DNA from: Paracoccus methylovorus
Lineage (GTDB): Bacteria; Pseudomonadota; Alphaproteobacteria; Rhodobacterales; Rhodobacteraceae
Direction: 5' to 3'
DNA length: 64,000 nucleotides
Assembly: GCF_016919705.1 (NCBI RefSeq)
Contig: NZ_CP070371.1
Location: 1,331,501 to 1,395,500, forward strand
The translations under genes and the position numbers were made by a program. Within the stretch, counting starts at the first letter, position 1. Every line of letters begins with the position of its first letter. Below, piece by piece: positions 1 through 8,345 of the stretch. The notes beneath the pieces were generated by a model, which was not told the origin of the DNA, made no database searches, and was given only the letters and a program-made list of their open reading frames with translations.

Positions 1-116
1 TGCAACCGGCGCAGCACGGTCGAATGGCTGGTTCCAAGCCGCGCCGCAGCCGTGCGCGCCGACCCACCCCGCTCGAGCGCGAGAAACACCTTCAGATCGT
101 TCCAGTCCAGCGCCAT
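1..116 (-). CDS. LysR-family regulator, 5' end only
   Basis: Only the first 38 codons lie in the window; the gene runs off the left edge. The start ATG is followed by a typical LysR N-terminus (MALDWNDLKVFLAL) and the winged-helix recognition segment AAARLGTSHSTVLRRL. It is transcribed away from the DUF2892 gene, so it probably controls that small gene set as well as itself. A 19-bp palindrome sits just upstream of its start. The family call is secure from the HTH alone; the effector is unknown because the ligand-binding domain is outside the window. Confidence 0.8.
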   Translation of the reverse strand, partial: MALDWNDLKVFLALERGGSARTAAARLGTSHSTVLRRL

Positions 117-120
117 GGCA

Positions 121-139
121 GTTCCGCAAATGGTGGAAC
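121..139. promoter_or_regulatory. Palindrome, candidate LysR operator
   Basis: A perfect inverted repeat, GTTCC-N9-GGAAC, lies 5 bp upstream of the LysR start codon in the divergent intergenic region. LysR proteins commonly bind interrupted palindromes of this size between divergent genes. The repeat is seen; its use as an operator is inferred. Confidence 0.35.
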
Positions 140-263
140 AAATCTGAACCACTCGGTCTGCAATAACGGTTCGCGCGGACCGCGTCCATCCATGCGATAC
201 GGGTCTCGTTCCGCAGGCCGCGGCTCGATGACCCCGATCTCCAACCCTCAAGGACGCACGATC

Positions 264-503
264 ATGTCTTTCCTGAAACGTCTCACCACCCGCAACGTCG
301 GCACGGCCGACCGCATCATCCGAACGCTTCCATCCATAGCCTTCGCCTTCGTCTGGGCCACGGGCGCCGTGACCGGGACCGCCCTTATCGTCTTCGGCGT
401 GATCTTGGCCATGCTGCTGTTCACGGCCATCACATCGCGCTGCTCGATCTACGCGATGTTCGGCATTGGCACGTGTCCGCTGCAGAATTCCGAACCCCGA
501 TAA
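264..503 (+). CDS. DUF2892 small membrane protein
   Basis: A 79-aa protein with two hydrophobic segments (about residues 25-43 and 45-62). It carries the DUF2892 features: an N-terminal NVGTADRIIR motif and a C-terminal CSIYAMFGIGTCPL segment with two cysteines. Members of this family are often fused to or paired with rhodanese domains, but no biochemical role is firm. The ATG at 264 was chosen because the family motif follows at residue 11; earlier in-frame ATGs would add a long unrelated tail. It is the first gene of a short plus-strand set with the DUF1330 and SRPBCC genes. Confidence 0.8.
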   Translation: MSFLKRLTTRNVGTADRIIRTLPSIAFAFVWATGAVTGTALIVFGVILAMLLFTAITSRCSIYAMFGIGTCPLQNSEPR

Positions 504-517
504 GAAAGAGACCAGAA

Positions 518-904
518 ATGTTGAAGAAACTTGCCCTCGGCCTTGCCCTGTCCGCCATGACCCTTCCCGCGCTCGCCCAGCAAGCGGATCAGCCCGCCTA
601 TCTCGTCGCCACACTCGAGGTCGCCGACCTCGCCGCATATTTCGACCGCTACGGCGGCCCGCTCTTCCCGATGCTCGCCGCGGCGGGCGCAGAGGTGCTG
701 GTGGGAACGCCCACCGTCGAGACGCTGGAAGGCGACTATGCCGCGACATGGACGGCGATCGTGCGGTTCCCGTCGATGGAGGCGCTGAGCAGCTGGTACG
801 CCAGCGACGAATATCAGGCCATCGCGCCCGAGCGCCGCGCCCTCAGCGACGCCGAAACGTCCGTGCTGTTCGCAGCCCCCGGCTTCGTGATGCCGGCTCA
901 ATAG
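518..904 (+). CDS. Exported DUF1330 protein
   Basis: A 128-aa protein with a signal peptide (MLKKLALGLALSAM... ending in ALAQ near residue 20) followed by a single DUF1330 domain. This is a small alpha/beta fold of the dimeric ferredoxin-like class, recognised here by AYLVATLEVADLAAYFDRY and the later YASDEYQAIAPERR segment. Most DUF1330 proteins are cytoplasmic, so the clear signal peptide is a minor oddity. The start at 518 is favoured because it begins the signal peptide. It lies 14 bp after the DUF2892 stop. No substrate is known. Confidence 0.8.
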   Translation: MLKKLALGLALSAMTLPALAQQADQPAYLVATLEVADLAAYFDRYGGPLFPMLAAAGAEVLVGTPTVETLEGDYAATWTAIVRFPSMEALSSWYASDEYQAIAPERRALSDAETSVLFAAPGFVMPAQ

Positions 905-947
905 GGCCGGCATTCGAGCACCCAATTCTCATCAGAGGAAGAACAAG

Positions 948-1388
948 ATGACCCACCACGTCAAAGCCACGCGCGAAATCCCGGTTGCCTCCGCGGACCT
1001 CTGGCAGACCGTTCGCCAGATGACCGGGGTGGAGGACTGGTATCCGGGCCTCAGCCGCGAAAGCGAGGTTCTGGAGGAAGACGGCACGGAGCCGCGTCGC
1101 AATTGCCTCATGCAAGACGGCGGCGTGCTGAAGGAGCGCATCCTCCTTCGCGACGATCTGACCCGCACCTTCGTATATGCCATCGACAGCCATCCGCTTC
1201 CTGCGAAGAACGTCGTGGGAACGATCCGCATCGACGATATCGGGGACGGGGGCAGCCACGTAACATGGTCGGCCAACATGGCGCTGGACCTGAAATCCGC
1301 AGATCAGATCGCGGCGATGGTGACGGGCATGTATGAGGCGGGGCTTGCGTCGTTGGAAGCGTATCATCGCGACAGTCAAGTCGCCTGA
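948..1388 (+). CDS. SRPBCC-family protein
   Basis: A 146-aa protein resembling the polyketide cyclase/dehydrase group of the SRPBCC (START-like) fold. The opening HVKATREIPVASADLWQTVR and the later HVTWSANMAL strand fit that pattern. These proteins bind hydrophobic ligands in a deep pocket; the ligand cannot be told from sequence. A purine-rich ribosome-binding site (GAGGAAGA) lies just before the ATG. It closes the small gene set behind the divergent LysR gene, which suggests co-regulation. Confidence 0.75.
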   Translation: MTHHVKATREIPVASADLWQTVRQMTGVEDWYPGLSRESEVLEEDGTEPRRNCLMQDGGVLKERILLRDDLTRTFVYAIDSHPLPAKNVVGTIRIDDIGDGGSHVTWSANMALDLKSADQIAAMVTGMYEAGLASLEAYHRDSQVA

Positions 1389-1504
1389 GCGCAGGCAACG
1401 CCATTGGGGGCATGTCCGAGCGTCGTCTCACGGACATGCCACCCCATCCATCCTCGATCTCTTGTATACGTTGTTCGCTGCAACTTTCCCTTTGGTAACG
1501 ACCA

Positions 1505-1900
1505 GTGGACCAGGTGGATTTCAAGCGTGTAGCCCGTCAGCTTGCAGAGCTTCCATTCAGATTGAAGCTTTGGCTTGCTTGGCTGACTTTCGCCACGCTG
1601 GCGATACCCCTGGCGTTCCTCTCACACCCTTTTTTCGTCGCCTTGATAGTGTGCCAGGCCGCGAACATCGTGTTTGGTGGCTGGCTTATGCTGCGCTACG
1701 GATTGGTGAAACTTCTCAGCCTTGCTCACATCCTGCTCTGGACCCTGATGCTGGGTAAGTTCATGTTTTATCATAGCACGCTGTCGGGGTTCGAGCTTTT
1801 CGTCGCGTATTCCGTAATTACGACGGTCTTCGTCTCCCTCATCCTGGATTTTCGGGACTTCCTGGATTGGAGACGTGGGGATCGAGACCCTATCGTCTGA
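1505..1900 (+). CDS. Hypothetical inner-membrane protein
   Basis: A 131-aa protein starting with GTG, with four hydrophobic segments at about residues 20-39, 43-64, 68-88 and 95-116 and short charged ends. I do not recognise the family. Base composition is visibly more A/T-rich than the neighbours, and the gene sits directly left of the phage-like island, so it may belong to the island's edge. The GTG start is uncertain. The 116 bp before it show no clear promoter or terminator. Confidence 0.55.
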   Translation: MDQVDFKRVARQLAELPFRLKLWLAWLTFATLAIPLAFLSHPFFVALIVCQAANIVFGGWLMLRYGLVKLLSLAHILLWTLMLGKFMFYHSTLSGFELFVAYSVITTVFVSLILDFRDFLDWRRGDRDPIV

Positions 1901-1975
1901 AAATCGAGAGAAGATGACAGCTCTGCTGATAGACGTGATCAATCGTGAAGAAGCACCGGTTCGACATTTTCGCTG

Positions 1976-2371
1976 CTAGCGCAACTTCTCTAGAATCCGC
2001 GCCAGTTCTGCCGTTTCATCCACGTCAAGTTTCGTCCCGAAATGCGTTGCGATCGCCCTTCGATAAACCGGCCACATGGACTTCAGTAACTGGCATCCAT
2101 CTTTGGTTATGTGGAGGACCTGACCTCGGCCATCGTCGACGCAGTTCTCGCGCACGATGTAGCCTGCCGATTTCAGCCGGTCGGTCAGCCGCGACAGGTT
2201 GTACTGCGCGAGCAGCATCCGCTCCTGGAGCTGATAAGGCCGCAAACCGTCCGGTTTCACACGGTCCAGTTCCAGCAGCGCGTCATACCACGCAAGCGGA
2301 GGGAGCCGAATACGCTCCGGGCAATCCGCAGCCGCTGCGGACGGGGGTGCGATTTGCGCGACATGGCTCAC
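1976..2371 (-). CDS. MarR-like winged-helix protein
   Basis: A 131-aa protein with a MarR-type fold: helix-turn-helix LRPYQLQERMLLAQYNLSRL followed by a wing (VRENCVDDGRGQVLHITKDG). It starts with GTG overlapping the helicase stop (GTGA), so it is translationally coupled as the last gene of the minus-strand operon. MarR proteins usually sense small ligands and repress neighbouring genes. Here it may regulate the phage-like operon or be cargo. Function is inferred from the fold only. Confidence 0.75.
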   Translation of the reverse strand: MSHVAQIAPPSAAAADCPERIRLPPLAWYDALLELDRVKPDGLRPYQLQERMLLAQYNLSRLTDRLKSAGYIVRENCVDDGRGQVLHITKDGCQLLKSMWPVYRRAIATHFGTKLDVDETAELARILEKLR

Positions 2372-4056
2372 GCGGCCCTCCCGATGTCCGGGCTGGCGCG
2401 GCCCACAAGTTGGCGAATCTCGCGCTTGTTGAAGCCGAAGGTCATCAGAGCGGAGGCGCGGTAGCGCGTCAGGCCGAAGTCATGGCGGCACTCGGGCGGC
2501 AGGTACTGAAGCTGCTTTTCGGTCGGCGGCTGGCGCAGCCAAGAGCGCGTCTTGAAGGCGCTCTCGTCGGTCTCATGGGTGTTCAGCCAGTCGTCCGCCT
2601 GTGCGAGGCAGACCGTGCGTTCGCCCACGCCCAGCAGATGCGGGCGTTCGCCCTTCGCCCCGCCGATGGCGTACCAGACCCCATCCAGCCAGAAGATGCC
2701 GCCCCAGGCCGCGAAGCCCGTGGCCATCAGCGCGTCGTCCGTGCCGTAGAGGTCGACCCACGCGAAGCTGGACCGCTTCAGCAGGTCGATCTCGGTCATC
2801 ATGAAGCCCGAGAGCGGCGCGGCACCGTCGCCTTCACCGGCCTCTTCGTCCTCCCGCGGGAAAACCTCACCGCAGAGCGGGCATTCGGTGGCGGCCAGCG
2901 GAATATCGGCGCCGCAGCCGGGGCAGGATTTCGTCGGGGCGTCACCAGCCTCGGTCTTGCCGTCGAGATCGACATCCTGTTCCAGCGTGCCGTGGATCAG
3001 GCTCGACGTCCCGAAATCCAGCACGACGCAGTCGGTCTTGACGATGCCGGGGTGTTCCTCGGGATCGACGGTGCGCAGGCCGCGCCCGACCATCTGGATC
3101 ATCGTGGACTTGTAGGAACTGGGCCGCAGCAGCACGACGCAGGAGGTGGGCGGGTGGTCCCAGCCCTCGGTCAGCACCGCCACGTTGACCACGACGCGGA
3201 TGCCGCCCGCCGCGTAGTCGGCGAGGATCGCCTTGCGGGTCTCGGCCGCCAGATCGCCGTGGATCAGCGCGGCGGAAACGCCAGCTGCCCTGAAGGCGTC
3301 GGTGACATGCTCGGCGTGCGCGACGGTGGAGCAGAACACCACGGTCTGGCGGTCGCCTGCCTTCTCCTTCCAGTGGCGGATCACCTCATCGGTGACGGGC
3401 GCGCGGTCCATGATGCCCGCCACTTCGGCCATGTCGAAATCCGACATGGTCTTGCGGACCGAGCGCAGCTCGTCCTGCACGCCCACGTCGATGACGAAGG
3501 TGCGCGGCGGCACCAGGTGGCCCGAGGCGATCAGCTCGCCCAGCCGCACCTGATCGGCGACATTGTCGAAGACCTCGCGCAGGCCCTTCCTGTCGCCCCG
3601 GTTCGGCGTCGCCGTGACACCGAAGATGCGGGCGTCTGGATTGGCCTCGCGCACGCGATCGATGATGCGGCGATAGCTGTCGGCGACGGCATGGTGCGCC
3701 TCATCCACGACCAGCAGGTCGAGGCGCGGCATGTCCGCGAGGTTCGAGGCGCGCGCCAGCGTCGGCACCATGGCGAAGGCGACCTGGCCACCCCAGGATT
3801 TCTCCGTGGCGTCGATGACCGACGTGGCGACACCCGGCACCACGCGCTGGAACTTGACGCGGTTCTGCGCCGTCAGTTCGTCGCGATGGGCCAGAACGCA
3901 AGCCTTGGCGCCGTCGCCGATCATCTCGCCGGTGACTGCCGAAAGCATGATGGTCTTGCCCGCGCCGGTGGGCGCAACGCCCAGCGTGTTGCCGCGGGAG
4001 GCGAGCGCAGCCACGCTGCGCTCGACGAAGGTCTTCTGGCGGGGGCGCAGGCGCAT
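2368..4056 (-). CDS. SF2 DEAD/DEAH-box helicase with zinc ribbon
   Basis: A 562-aa superfamily 2 helicase of the type found in phages and mobile elements. Walker A is APTGAGKT (residues 28-35), Walker B is DEAH (118-121), motif III is TATP, and motif VI is QMVGRGLRT. A four-cysteine zinc ribbon (CPGC...CPLC) begins at residue 378. The domain layout resembles UvsW/RecG-like phage helicases that remodel branched DNA. It lies 14 bp after the DUF669-like gene and overlaps the MarR-like gene, inside a nine-gene operon with recombination-type partners. Confidence 0.85.
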   Translation of the reverse strand: MRLRPRQKTFVERSVAALASRGNTLGVAPTGAGKTIMLSAVTGEMIGDGAKACVLAHRDELTAQNRVKFQRVVPGVATSVIDATEKSWGGQVAFAMVPTLARASNLADMPRLDLLVVDEAHHAVADSYRRIIDRVREANPDARIFGVTATPNRGDRKGLREVFDNVADQVRLGELIASGHLVPPRTFVIDVGVQDELRSVRKTMSDFDMAEVAGIMDRAPVTDEVIRHWKEKAGDRQTVVFCSTVAHAEHVTDAFRAAGVSAALIHGDLAAETRKAILADYAAGGIRVVVNVAVLTEGWDHPPTSCVVLLRPSSYKSTMIQMVGRGLRTVDPEEHPGIVKTDCVVLDFGTSSLIHGTLEQDVDLDGKTEAGDAPTKSCPGCGADIPLAATECPLCGEVFPREDEEAGEGDGAAPLSGFMMTEIDLLKRSSFAWVDLYGTDDALMATGFAAWGGIFWLDGVWYAIGGAKGERPHLLGVGERTVCLAQADDWLNTHETDESAFKTRSWLRQPPTEKQLQYLPPECRHDFGLTRYRASALMTFGFNKREIRQLVGRASPDIGRAA

Positions 4057-4070
4057 GGCCGGTCTCCCCC

Positions 4071-4700
4071 TTACTGCGCCCAGCTCGGCCGACCGGCGAA
4101 CCCGGGGGCGGACGCGGGCTGGGTGGGCTGATGTGCCGCTGCCGCAGGGGTGGTCTGCTGCGGGGCATGTCCGGCTGCACCCTGTCCGCCGAACTGCAGC
4201 GCCGCAGTCCCCATGACCTGCGCGTAATCGCGATGATCTGGTGTGACAGCACTGCGGATCTCGTTCTTGTCGTCACCGCTGGCGTCGGTGCCGATGTCGA
4301 TGCGGGCGATGAACTCGATCCCGTCGAGATCGGCGAAGCCGTTGATCCGCCGCGCCGCCTGCGCCTCGGCCGACATGTCCTTGTCGGAAATCCCGCGGGC
4401 CGAGTTCAGCATGCCGCGCACCAGGCTGCGGCCCATGTTCGCCCAGTCCGGCCCCTTCGGGCTGTAGAGCCCGATCAGCGTGAAGATCTTGCGCCGGGCG
4501 TACTGCCCCTCGGTCACCGTGAACTCGCCGTTCAAATAGACAGCACCCGTCGAGCCGCGTGTGGCATACCCGCCGGTCCAGCCCTGCGAGGCATCGTCGA
4601 AACCGCCGGGGCGGATGGTAAGGCGCACCTTGGCCAGCGTGCCCTTGGGGATCAGGTTGGTGTTGCTCTGCGCGTCGTTGAAATCGTTCCAGGAACCCAT
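4071..4700 (-). CDS. DUF669-like phage protein
   Basis: A 209-aa protein resembling phage proteins of the DUF669 type: IPKGTLAKVRLTIRPGG, then a GEFTVTEGQYARRKIF strand pair and LIGLYSPKGPDWANMGRS. The last 50 residues are a Pro/Ala/Gln-rich tail, as in single-stranded DNA-binding proteins with flexible C-termini. Such genes usually sit beside a RecA-like ATPase in phage recombination modules, as here. A strong AAGGAGG site precedes the ATG. A role as a single-strand-binding or annealing partner is inference. Confidence 0.6.
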   Translation of the reverse strand: MGSWNDFNDAQSNTNLIPKGTLAKVRLTIRPGGFDDASQGWTGGYATRGSTGAVYLNGEFTVTEGQYARRKIFTLIGLYSPKGPDWANMGRSLVRGMLNSARGISDKDMSAEAQAARRINGFADLDGIEFIARIDIGTDASGDDKNEIRSAVTPDHRDYAQVMGTAALQFGGQGAAGHAPQQTTPAAAAHQPTQPASAPGFAGRPSWAQ

Positions 4701-4719
4701 GGGGAACCTCCTTTTCTGA

Positions 4720-5598
4720 TCAGGATTGCGGTTGGGATTGGGCGTCAGCCGCCGGATCGGCGGGTGGCGGGGTGTAGGTCAGGCGCTTGGGCGCTGGCGC
4801 GACGGGGGCGCGGATCTTCGTCATCAGGCGGCCGAGATGAGGCTCCTCGACCTGATCCAGCCGACCGGAGCGGTCCTTGGCCGGAAAGCCCCAGGGGTTG
4901 ATCGTGTGGCAGACGAAGGCGCGATAGGGATCGCCATCGGCCTTCAACTCCGCCATGGTGATCACCTCGTCGACGATCCCCGGCAGCTCCAACCCGGTCT
5001 TCGAGCCGTCGATCTGCGGCTGGAACACCTTGCGATTGAAGTCGTCGAGCTTCTCGTCGAGGATCCCGACGAACCAGACGTTCTTCGCCCGCGTGTGCTG
5101 CAGGTGCGTCAACCAGCCGATCATCTCGCGGCCGTGCAGACCGTAGGCCCCGCGCACATCCGGCTTGCCCGTCTTCTCCGACAGCGCCTCGGGCTGGCCC
5201 TTGCACCAGCCGAAGCACAGCCGCCCCGCCACGGTGATCGAGTCCACGAAGATCGTGTCGTAGCGGTCGAGCGCGGCCGGATCGCCGAAGCGGTCGCAGA
5301 CCGCCTTGTAATGCGCGGGGCTGTAGGGCTGCTCGTCGCGGAGCGCAGGGTTCGGCCCGCCGATGAACACCGCGAAATCCCGGCATTCCGTCCAGGTCCG
5401 CGGCCGGATGCTATCGCCTGCCCAGCCCTCGATGGCGAGATCGCCCGCCTCGAGATCCATGAACAGGGTCGTCGATGCGTTCAGGGTCCAGAGGAGCGAG
5501 GTCTTCCCGATGCCGGACTTGCCGAAGATGCAGCCCTTGATGCCCCGCGGCTCGGCCAGCCGCTGGTCGGCGCTGATGATCGGAAGGCCGCCGGTCAT
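4720..5598 (-). CDS. Phage RecA-like ATP-binding protein (AAA_24 type)
   Basis: A 292-aa P-loop ATPase. Walker A is GKSGIGKT (residues 26-33), followed by a Walker B strand in YDTIFVDSI. The overall pattern matches the AAA_24 family of phage nucleotide-binding proteins that accompany SSB-like and helicase genes. The C-terminus is Pro/Ala/Gln-rich. Its ATG overlaps the stop of the next upstream gene (ATGA), and the DUF669-like gene follows 19 bp later. A probable role is ATP-driven loading or strand exchange during element replication or recombination; this is inferred. Confidence 0.75.
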   Translation of the reverse strand: MTGGLPIISADQRLAEPRGIKGCIFGKSGIGKTSLLWTLNASTTLFMDLEAGDLAIEGWAGDSIRPRTWTECRDFAVFIGGPNPALRDEQPYSPAHYKAVCDRFGDPAALDRYDTIFVDSITVAGRLCFGWCKGQPEALSEKTGKPDVRGAYGLHGREMIGWLTHLQHTRAKNVWFVGILDEKLDDFNRKVFQPQIDGSKTGLELPGIVDEVITMAELKADGDPYRAFVCHTINPWGFPAKDRSGRLDQVEEPHLGRLMTKIRAPVAPAPKRLTYTPPPADPAADAQSQPQS

Positions 5599-6077
5599 GT
5601 CAGCACCTCCTCACGCGCCCGCGCTGCATCCGGGTCGTTGCTGGTCACGGCCGCGAAAAGCGCATCGAGACGATCCGCCTCGTCGAGGCATTCCTTGCCC
5701 TTGCGGCGCATGAAACGACGCGCGTCATCGAGCAGCTCGGGCTCGGCGATGAGGTGCGGGATGGCGACGTATTCCGCGGCGGACTCAACAAAGTAGGACT
5801 TCGAGCGCAGATCCTTCACCAGAGGCGCGAAGGACTCGCAGACCTCCGCGAAATCGGCCTGGCCCACAGCATCGTCCTGCGTGCGCAGGATCCGCTTCAC
5901 CTCGGTGATGATGCCGGTCCGCAGCATCCGCAGCGCACCTTCCTGCCGCGCCTGGCTGCAGGTCAGCGGGAAAGCATCCTCCATCATGTCATCGGCGATT
6001 TTCGGGGCGTTGTTGCCAAGTTGCGAGGCAACCTCCCAGACACGTTCGGCAAATGCCGCCGATTGACTATCGAGCAT
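5595..6077 (-). CDS. Hypothetical island protein
   Basis: A 160-aa, largely helical and acidic protein beginning MLDSQSAAFAERVWEVASQL. I do not recognise a family. The ATG at 6077 overlaps the end of the preceding gene by 11 bp, which supports this start over a longer in-frame extension rich in Pro and Arg. Its stop overlaps the ATPase start (ATGA), so it belongs to the same tightly coupled operon. A role in the recombination module is possible only by association. Confidence 0.65.
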   Translation of the reverse strand: MLDSQSAAFAERVWEVASQLGNNAPKIADDMMEDAFPLTCSQARQEGALRMLRTGIITEVKRILRTQDDAVGQADFAEVCESFAPLVKDLRSKSYFVESAAEYVAIPHLIAEPELLDDARRFMRRKGKECLDEADRLDALFAAVTSNDPDAARAREEVLT

Positions 6078-6846
6078 CAAACCACTCCTTGATTGTCGTG
6101 AAAGCTGCGGACCCCTGGGCGATTGCCGTGGCATCGAGGTCGTGAAACGGGGTGTCCCTGGCCTCACGCATGCCCTTGCGGGCCAGGGCGAGGTTCTCGT
6201 CCGAGGCCCATTCGGCAAAGGCGCGAAAGACCCCTGTCACATGCCGCCAGGCCGCTTGCTCGGGCGTCGGCGGGACGTAGAGAGGATTGCGTCGGCTGGC
6301 GGACCGCTGTGGGCGCAACCCGCGCATGGCTGCGTCGACCACCATCTTGCGCAGCGCCGCACGGGTCGGTTCCTCGCCGCGCTCCAGACGATCGTCGAGG
6401 GCGCGACGAACGACGCCCGGGTCGGCGGCTTCGGCGTCGCGGATCTGGCGGGCCTCGTGGATCTCGTCGCGGCGGAGGCCGAGTTCGGCTGTGGTGGTTT
6501 CAACGTTGCTGTCTGCAACCTTGAAATTTCTCCCTCCGCCGTGGCCTGCCACTTCGCCCCGCGCCTGTGCAGCATCGTATTCATCGGCCAGCCGACGCTT
6601 GGCGCGGGCCTCGATCTCGAGCGCATGGGCCTGCGCGCGATGTGCCGCCGCGACGAGATCGTCATGGGCGCTCTTGGCGCGCTGCAGCCGGGCGGCGCGT
6701 TTCGCCACGTCGTAGGCCAGACCGGCCACCTCGCGCGCCTCGAGCACCTCGGCGGCGGTCTTCGCGCCCGAAAGCATGCTGGCCGCGCGGTCGATCAGGC
6801 TGGGCAGGTCCTGCGACGGGGCCGATACCGGGGCGAGCGCCGTCAT
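6067..6846 (-). CDS. Hypothetical helical island protein
   Basis: A 259-aa protein. An Ala-rich, probably coiled-coil N-terminal half (about residues 10-110) is followed by ELGLRRDEIHEARQIRDAE, which looks like a helix-turn-helix. The C-terminus (YVPPTPEQAAWRHVTGVFRA) is also helical. Similar layouts occur in phage proteins with ParB-like DNA-binding parts, but I cannot name a family. The start overlaps the previous stop by four bases (ATGA). Confidence 0.65.
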   Translation of the reverse strand: MTALAPVSAPSQDLPSLIDRAASMLSGAKTAAEVLEAREVAGLAYDVAKRAARLQRAKSAHDDLVAAAHRAQAHALEIEARAKRRLADEYDAAQARGEVAGHGGGRNFKVADSNVETTTAELGLRRDEIHEARQIRDAEAADPGVVRRALDDRLERGEEPTRAALRKMVVDAAMRGLRPQRSASRRNPLYVPPTPEQAAWRHVTGVFRAFAEWASDENLALARKGMREARDTPFHDLDATAIAQGSAAFTTIKEWFDAR

Positions 6847-7376
6847 TGATCGCCCCCCTGCGGGACTATCTCGATCTTCAGCGTGCCGGGCCGGACGGTG
6901 CGCGCGGGCTCGAAACCGGCACGGATCGCATCGGGCCAAGCGGCGTATTTGCGCTCGGGCACCTTGAAGGCGATGTCGACATACTGGGCGGGATCGTCCC
7001 CGGCGGCGCGGATACGCTCGACCATGGCGGCGAGGCGATCCTGATCCCAGTCGACCCGTTTCGGCAGATCCGCGACCACGGTGAAATCCCCGTCGTCGAA
7101 GCGGATCGTGCCGGTGTCCTTGCCCGCCGCCTGCCGTTCCTCGGCGGCGCGGGTGGCGTAGCGGACCGTCAGTGCGCCATCGAGGCGGGCCTTCGCGGCC
7201 TTGTCCCGCTTGATGCGCTCATCAACGTCGCGCTGCAGGATGGCCAGCAACTCGACGGGCAGCTGGGCGATGTCCTGCAGCCCGAGGCCCGGTAGGTCGT
7301 CGACGGTGGGGGTGTTCGCGGGGAACGGCATGTAAGGGTCTCCATGATCGGCAAAAAGAGATTGGAAGGCGGTCAT
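6843..7376 (-). CDS. Hypothetical island protein
   Basis: A 177-aa protein without a recognised domain. The N-terminus is short and hydrophobic (MTAFQSLFADHGDPYMPFP); the middle is charged and helical (residues ~50-80, DERIKRDKAAKARLDGAL). The ATG at 7376 shares bases with the upstream stop (TGATG); a GTG three bases earlier is also possible. The tight overlaps on both sides make it a real member of the operon. Confidence 0.6.
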   Translation of the reverse strand: MTAFQSLFADHGDPYMPFPANTPTVDDLPGLGLQDIAQLPVELLAILQRDVDERIKRDKAAKARLDGALTVRYATRAAEERQAAGKDTGTIRFDDGDFTVVADLPKRVDWDQDRLAAMVERIRAAGDDPAQYVDIAFKVPERKYAAWPDAIRAGFEPARTVRPGTLKIEIVPQGGDQ

Positions 7377-7729
7377 CACGCGGCCTCCTGCTCGGCGAGC
7401 AGGAGCGCGGACAGCGACACGGCTGCGGCCTTCGGCTTGGGGCGGGCGACGGCGATGTAGGCGAACTGGTCGGGGCCCGTGCGCTCCTGCACCAGGTGCA
7501 CGAGGCCCTGTTCGGCGGCCCAGAAGGCGCGCGACCCGAGACGGGCCAGTTCAGCGCGCTGCTGATCCGGGAGCCGGGCGAACATCGGGAAGATGTCGAG
7601 AACCAGAAAGCCACGATGGTATTCGAGCCGGTCGCCCGGCACGGCCTGCGCCACCCAGGCGCAGAACTCGATCTCGGTGAGCGGTCGGCGGGCGCGGACC
7701 GTGACGAAGGGGGTGGTGCCCATGAACAT
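7376..7729 (-). CDS. Hypothetical island protein
   Basis: A 117-aa protein beginning MFMGTTPFVTVRARRP, with alternating strand and helix patterns and no recognised motif. A good GGAGGAG ribosome-binding site lies just before the ATG at 7729. It lies 22 bp after the sigma-factor gene and overlaps the next gene, so it is the second gene of the operon. Phage-type hypothetical by context only. Confidence 0.6.
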   Translation of the reverse strand: MFMGTTPFVTVRARRPLTEIEFCAWVAQAVPGDRLEYHRGFLVLDIFPMFARLPDQQRAELARLGSRAFWAAEQGLVHLVQERTGPDQFAYIAVARPKPKAAAVSLSALLLAEQEAA

Positions 7730-7751
7730 GATCTCCTCCTTTCGCCTCTAC

Positions 7752-8345
7752 TCAGGCCGCCGCGAGATCGTCCCAGGCGGGACCGAGACCGTGGGCGGTG
7801 AGGACGTGGCGGAGATCGGCGAGGCGGCGGTAGAGCGCGGAGCGGCTCCCGAAACCCTCGGCCGCGAGCGCGGTGACGGGGCGATGCGCCAGCACCACAC
7901 AGAAGCGGCGATCCTCGGCTGGGAGCCGCGCGAGGGCGGCCTGCAGAGCGTGGTGAAGTTCGGTGACGGCGGCGGCGCAGCAGGTCTGGCCGTGCCAGGC
8001 AGCAAGCCCGTCGTCCTCGGTCAGCGTGTCGCCGACCAGCTCGCGCGTTCCTGCCAGCGGAACCTCGAGCGAGAGCAGCGACCCGCCCTGCGCCCGGCGC
8101 TGGCAGTGATGACGCATCGCGATCCGCGAGGACTGGTTGCGCAGGACGATGTTGGCGAAGGCGCCGATGCTGCCACGCGCGGGGTCGTAGGCGGGCAAGC
8201 GGCGCAGCAGATCGACCAGGAGGTCCTGACCCAGATCCTCGCGCTCGCAGATCGGCATGCACAGCTTGCGCCGGAGCCGTTGTGCCGCCGCATCGGCATC
8301 GTGGATGATGGTTTCAATGTCGTCGGGGGAAAGTTCGATCTGCAT
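7752..8345 (-). CDS. Sigma-70-family RNA polymerase sigma factor
   Basis: A 197-aa ECF-sized sigma factor. Region 2 is recognisable in EREDLGQDLLVDLLRRLPAY and ARGSIGAFANIVLRNQ; region 4 is the terminal HTH FGSRSALYRRLADLRHVL. No anti-sigma gene is adjacent. It heads the nine-gene minus-strand operon, an arrangement expected if it directs transcription of the phage-like genes. The start ATG is the first in frame, opposite a 265-bp gap that separates it from the divergent 533-aa gene. Confidence 0.75.
   Translation of the reverse strand: MQIELSPDDIETIIHDADAAAQRLRRKLCMPICEREDLGQDLLVDLLRRLPAYDPARGSIGAFANIVLRNQSSRIAMRHHCQRRAQGGSLLSLEVPLAGTRELVGDTLTEDDGLAAWHGQTCCAAAVTELHHALQAALARLPAEDRRFCVVLAHRPVTALAAEGFGSRSALYRRLADLRHVLTAHGLGPAWDDLAAA

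Noticed and set aside
1945..4131. 728-codon plus-strand open frame
   Set aside because: It lies opposite the MarR-like and helicase genes, whose motifs are clear; the plus-strand product is low-complexity Arg/Ala/Gly typical of antisense frames in GC-rich DNA.
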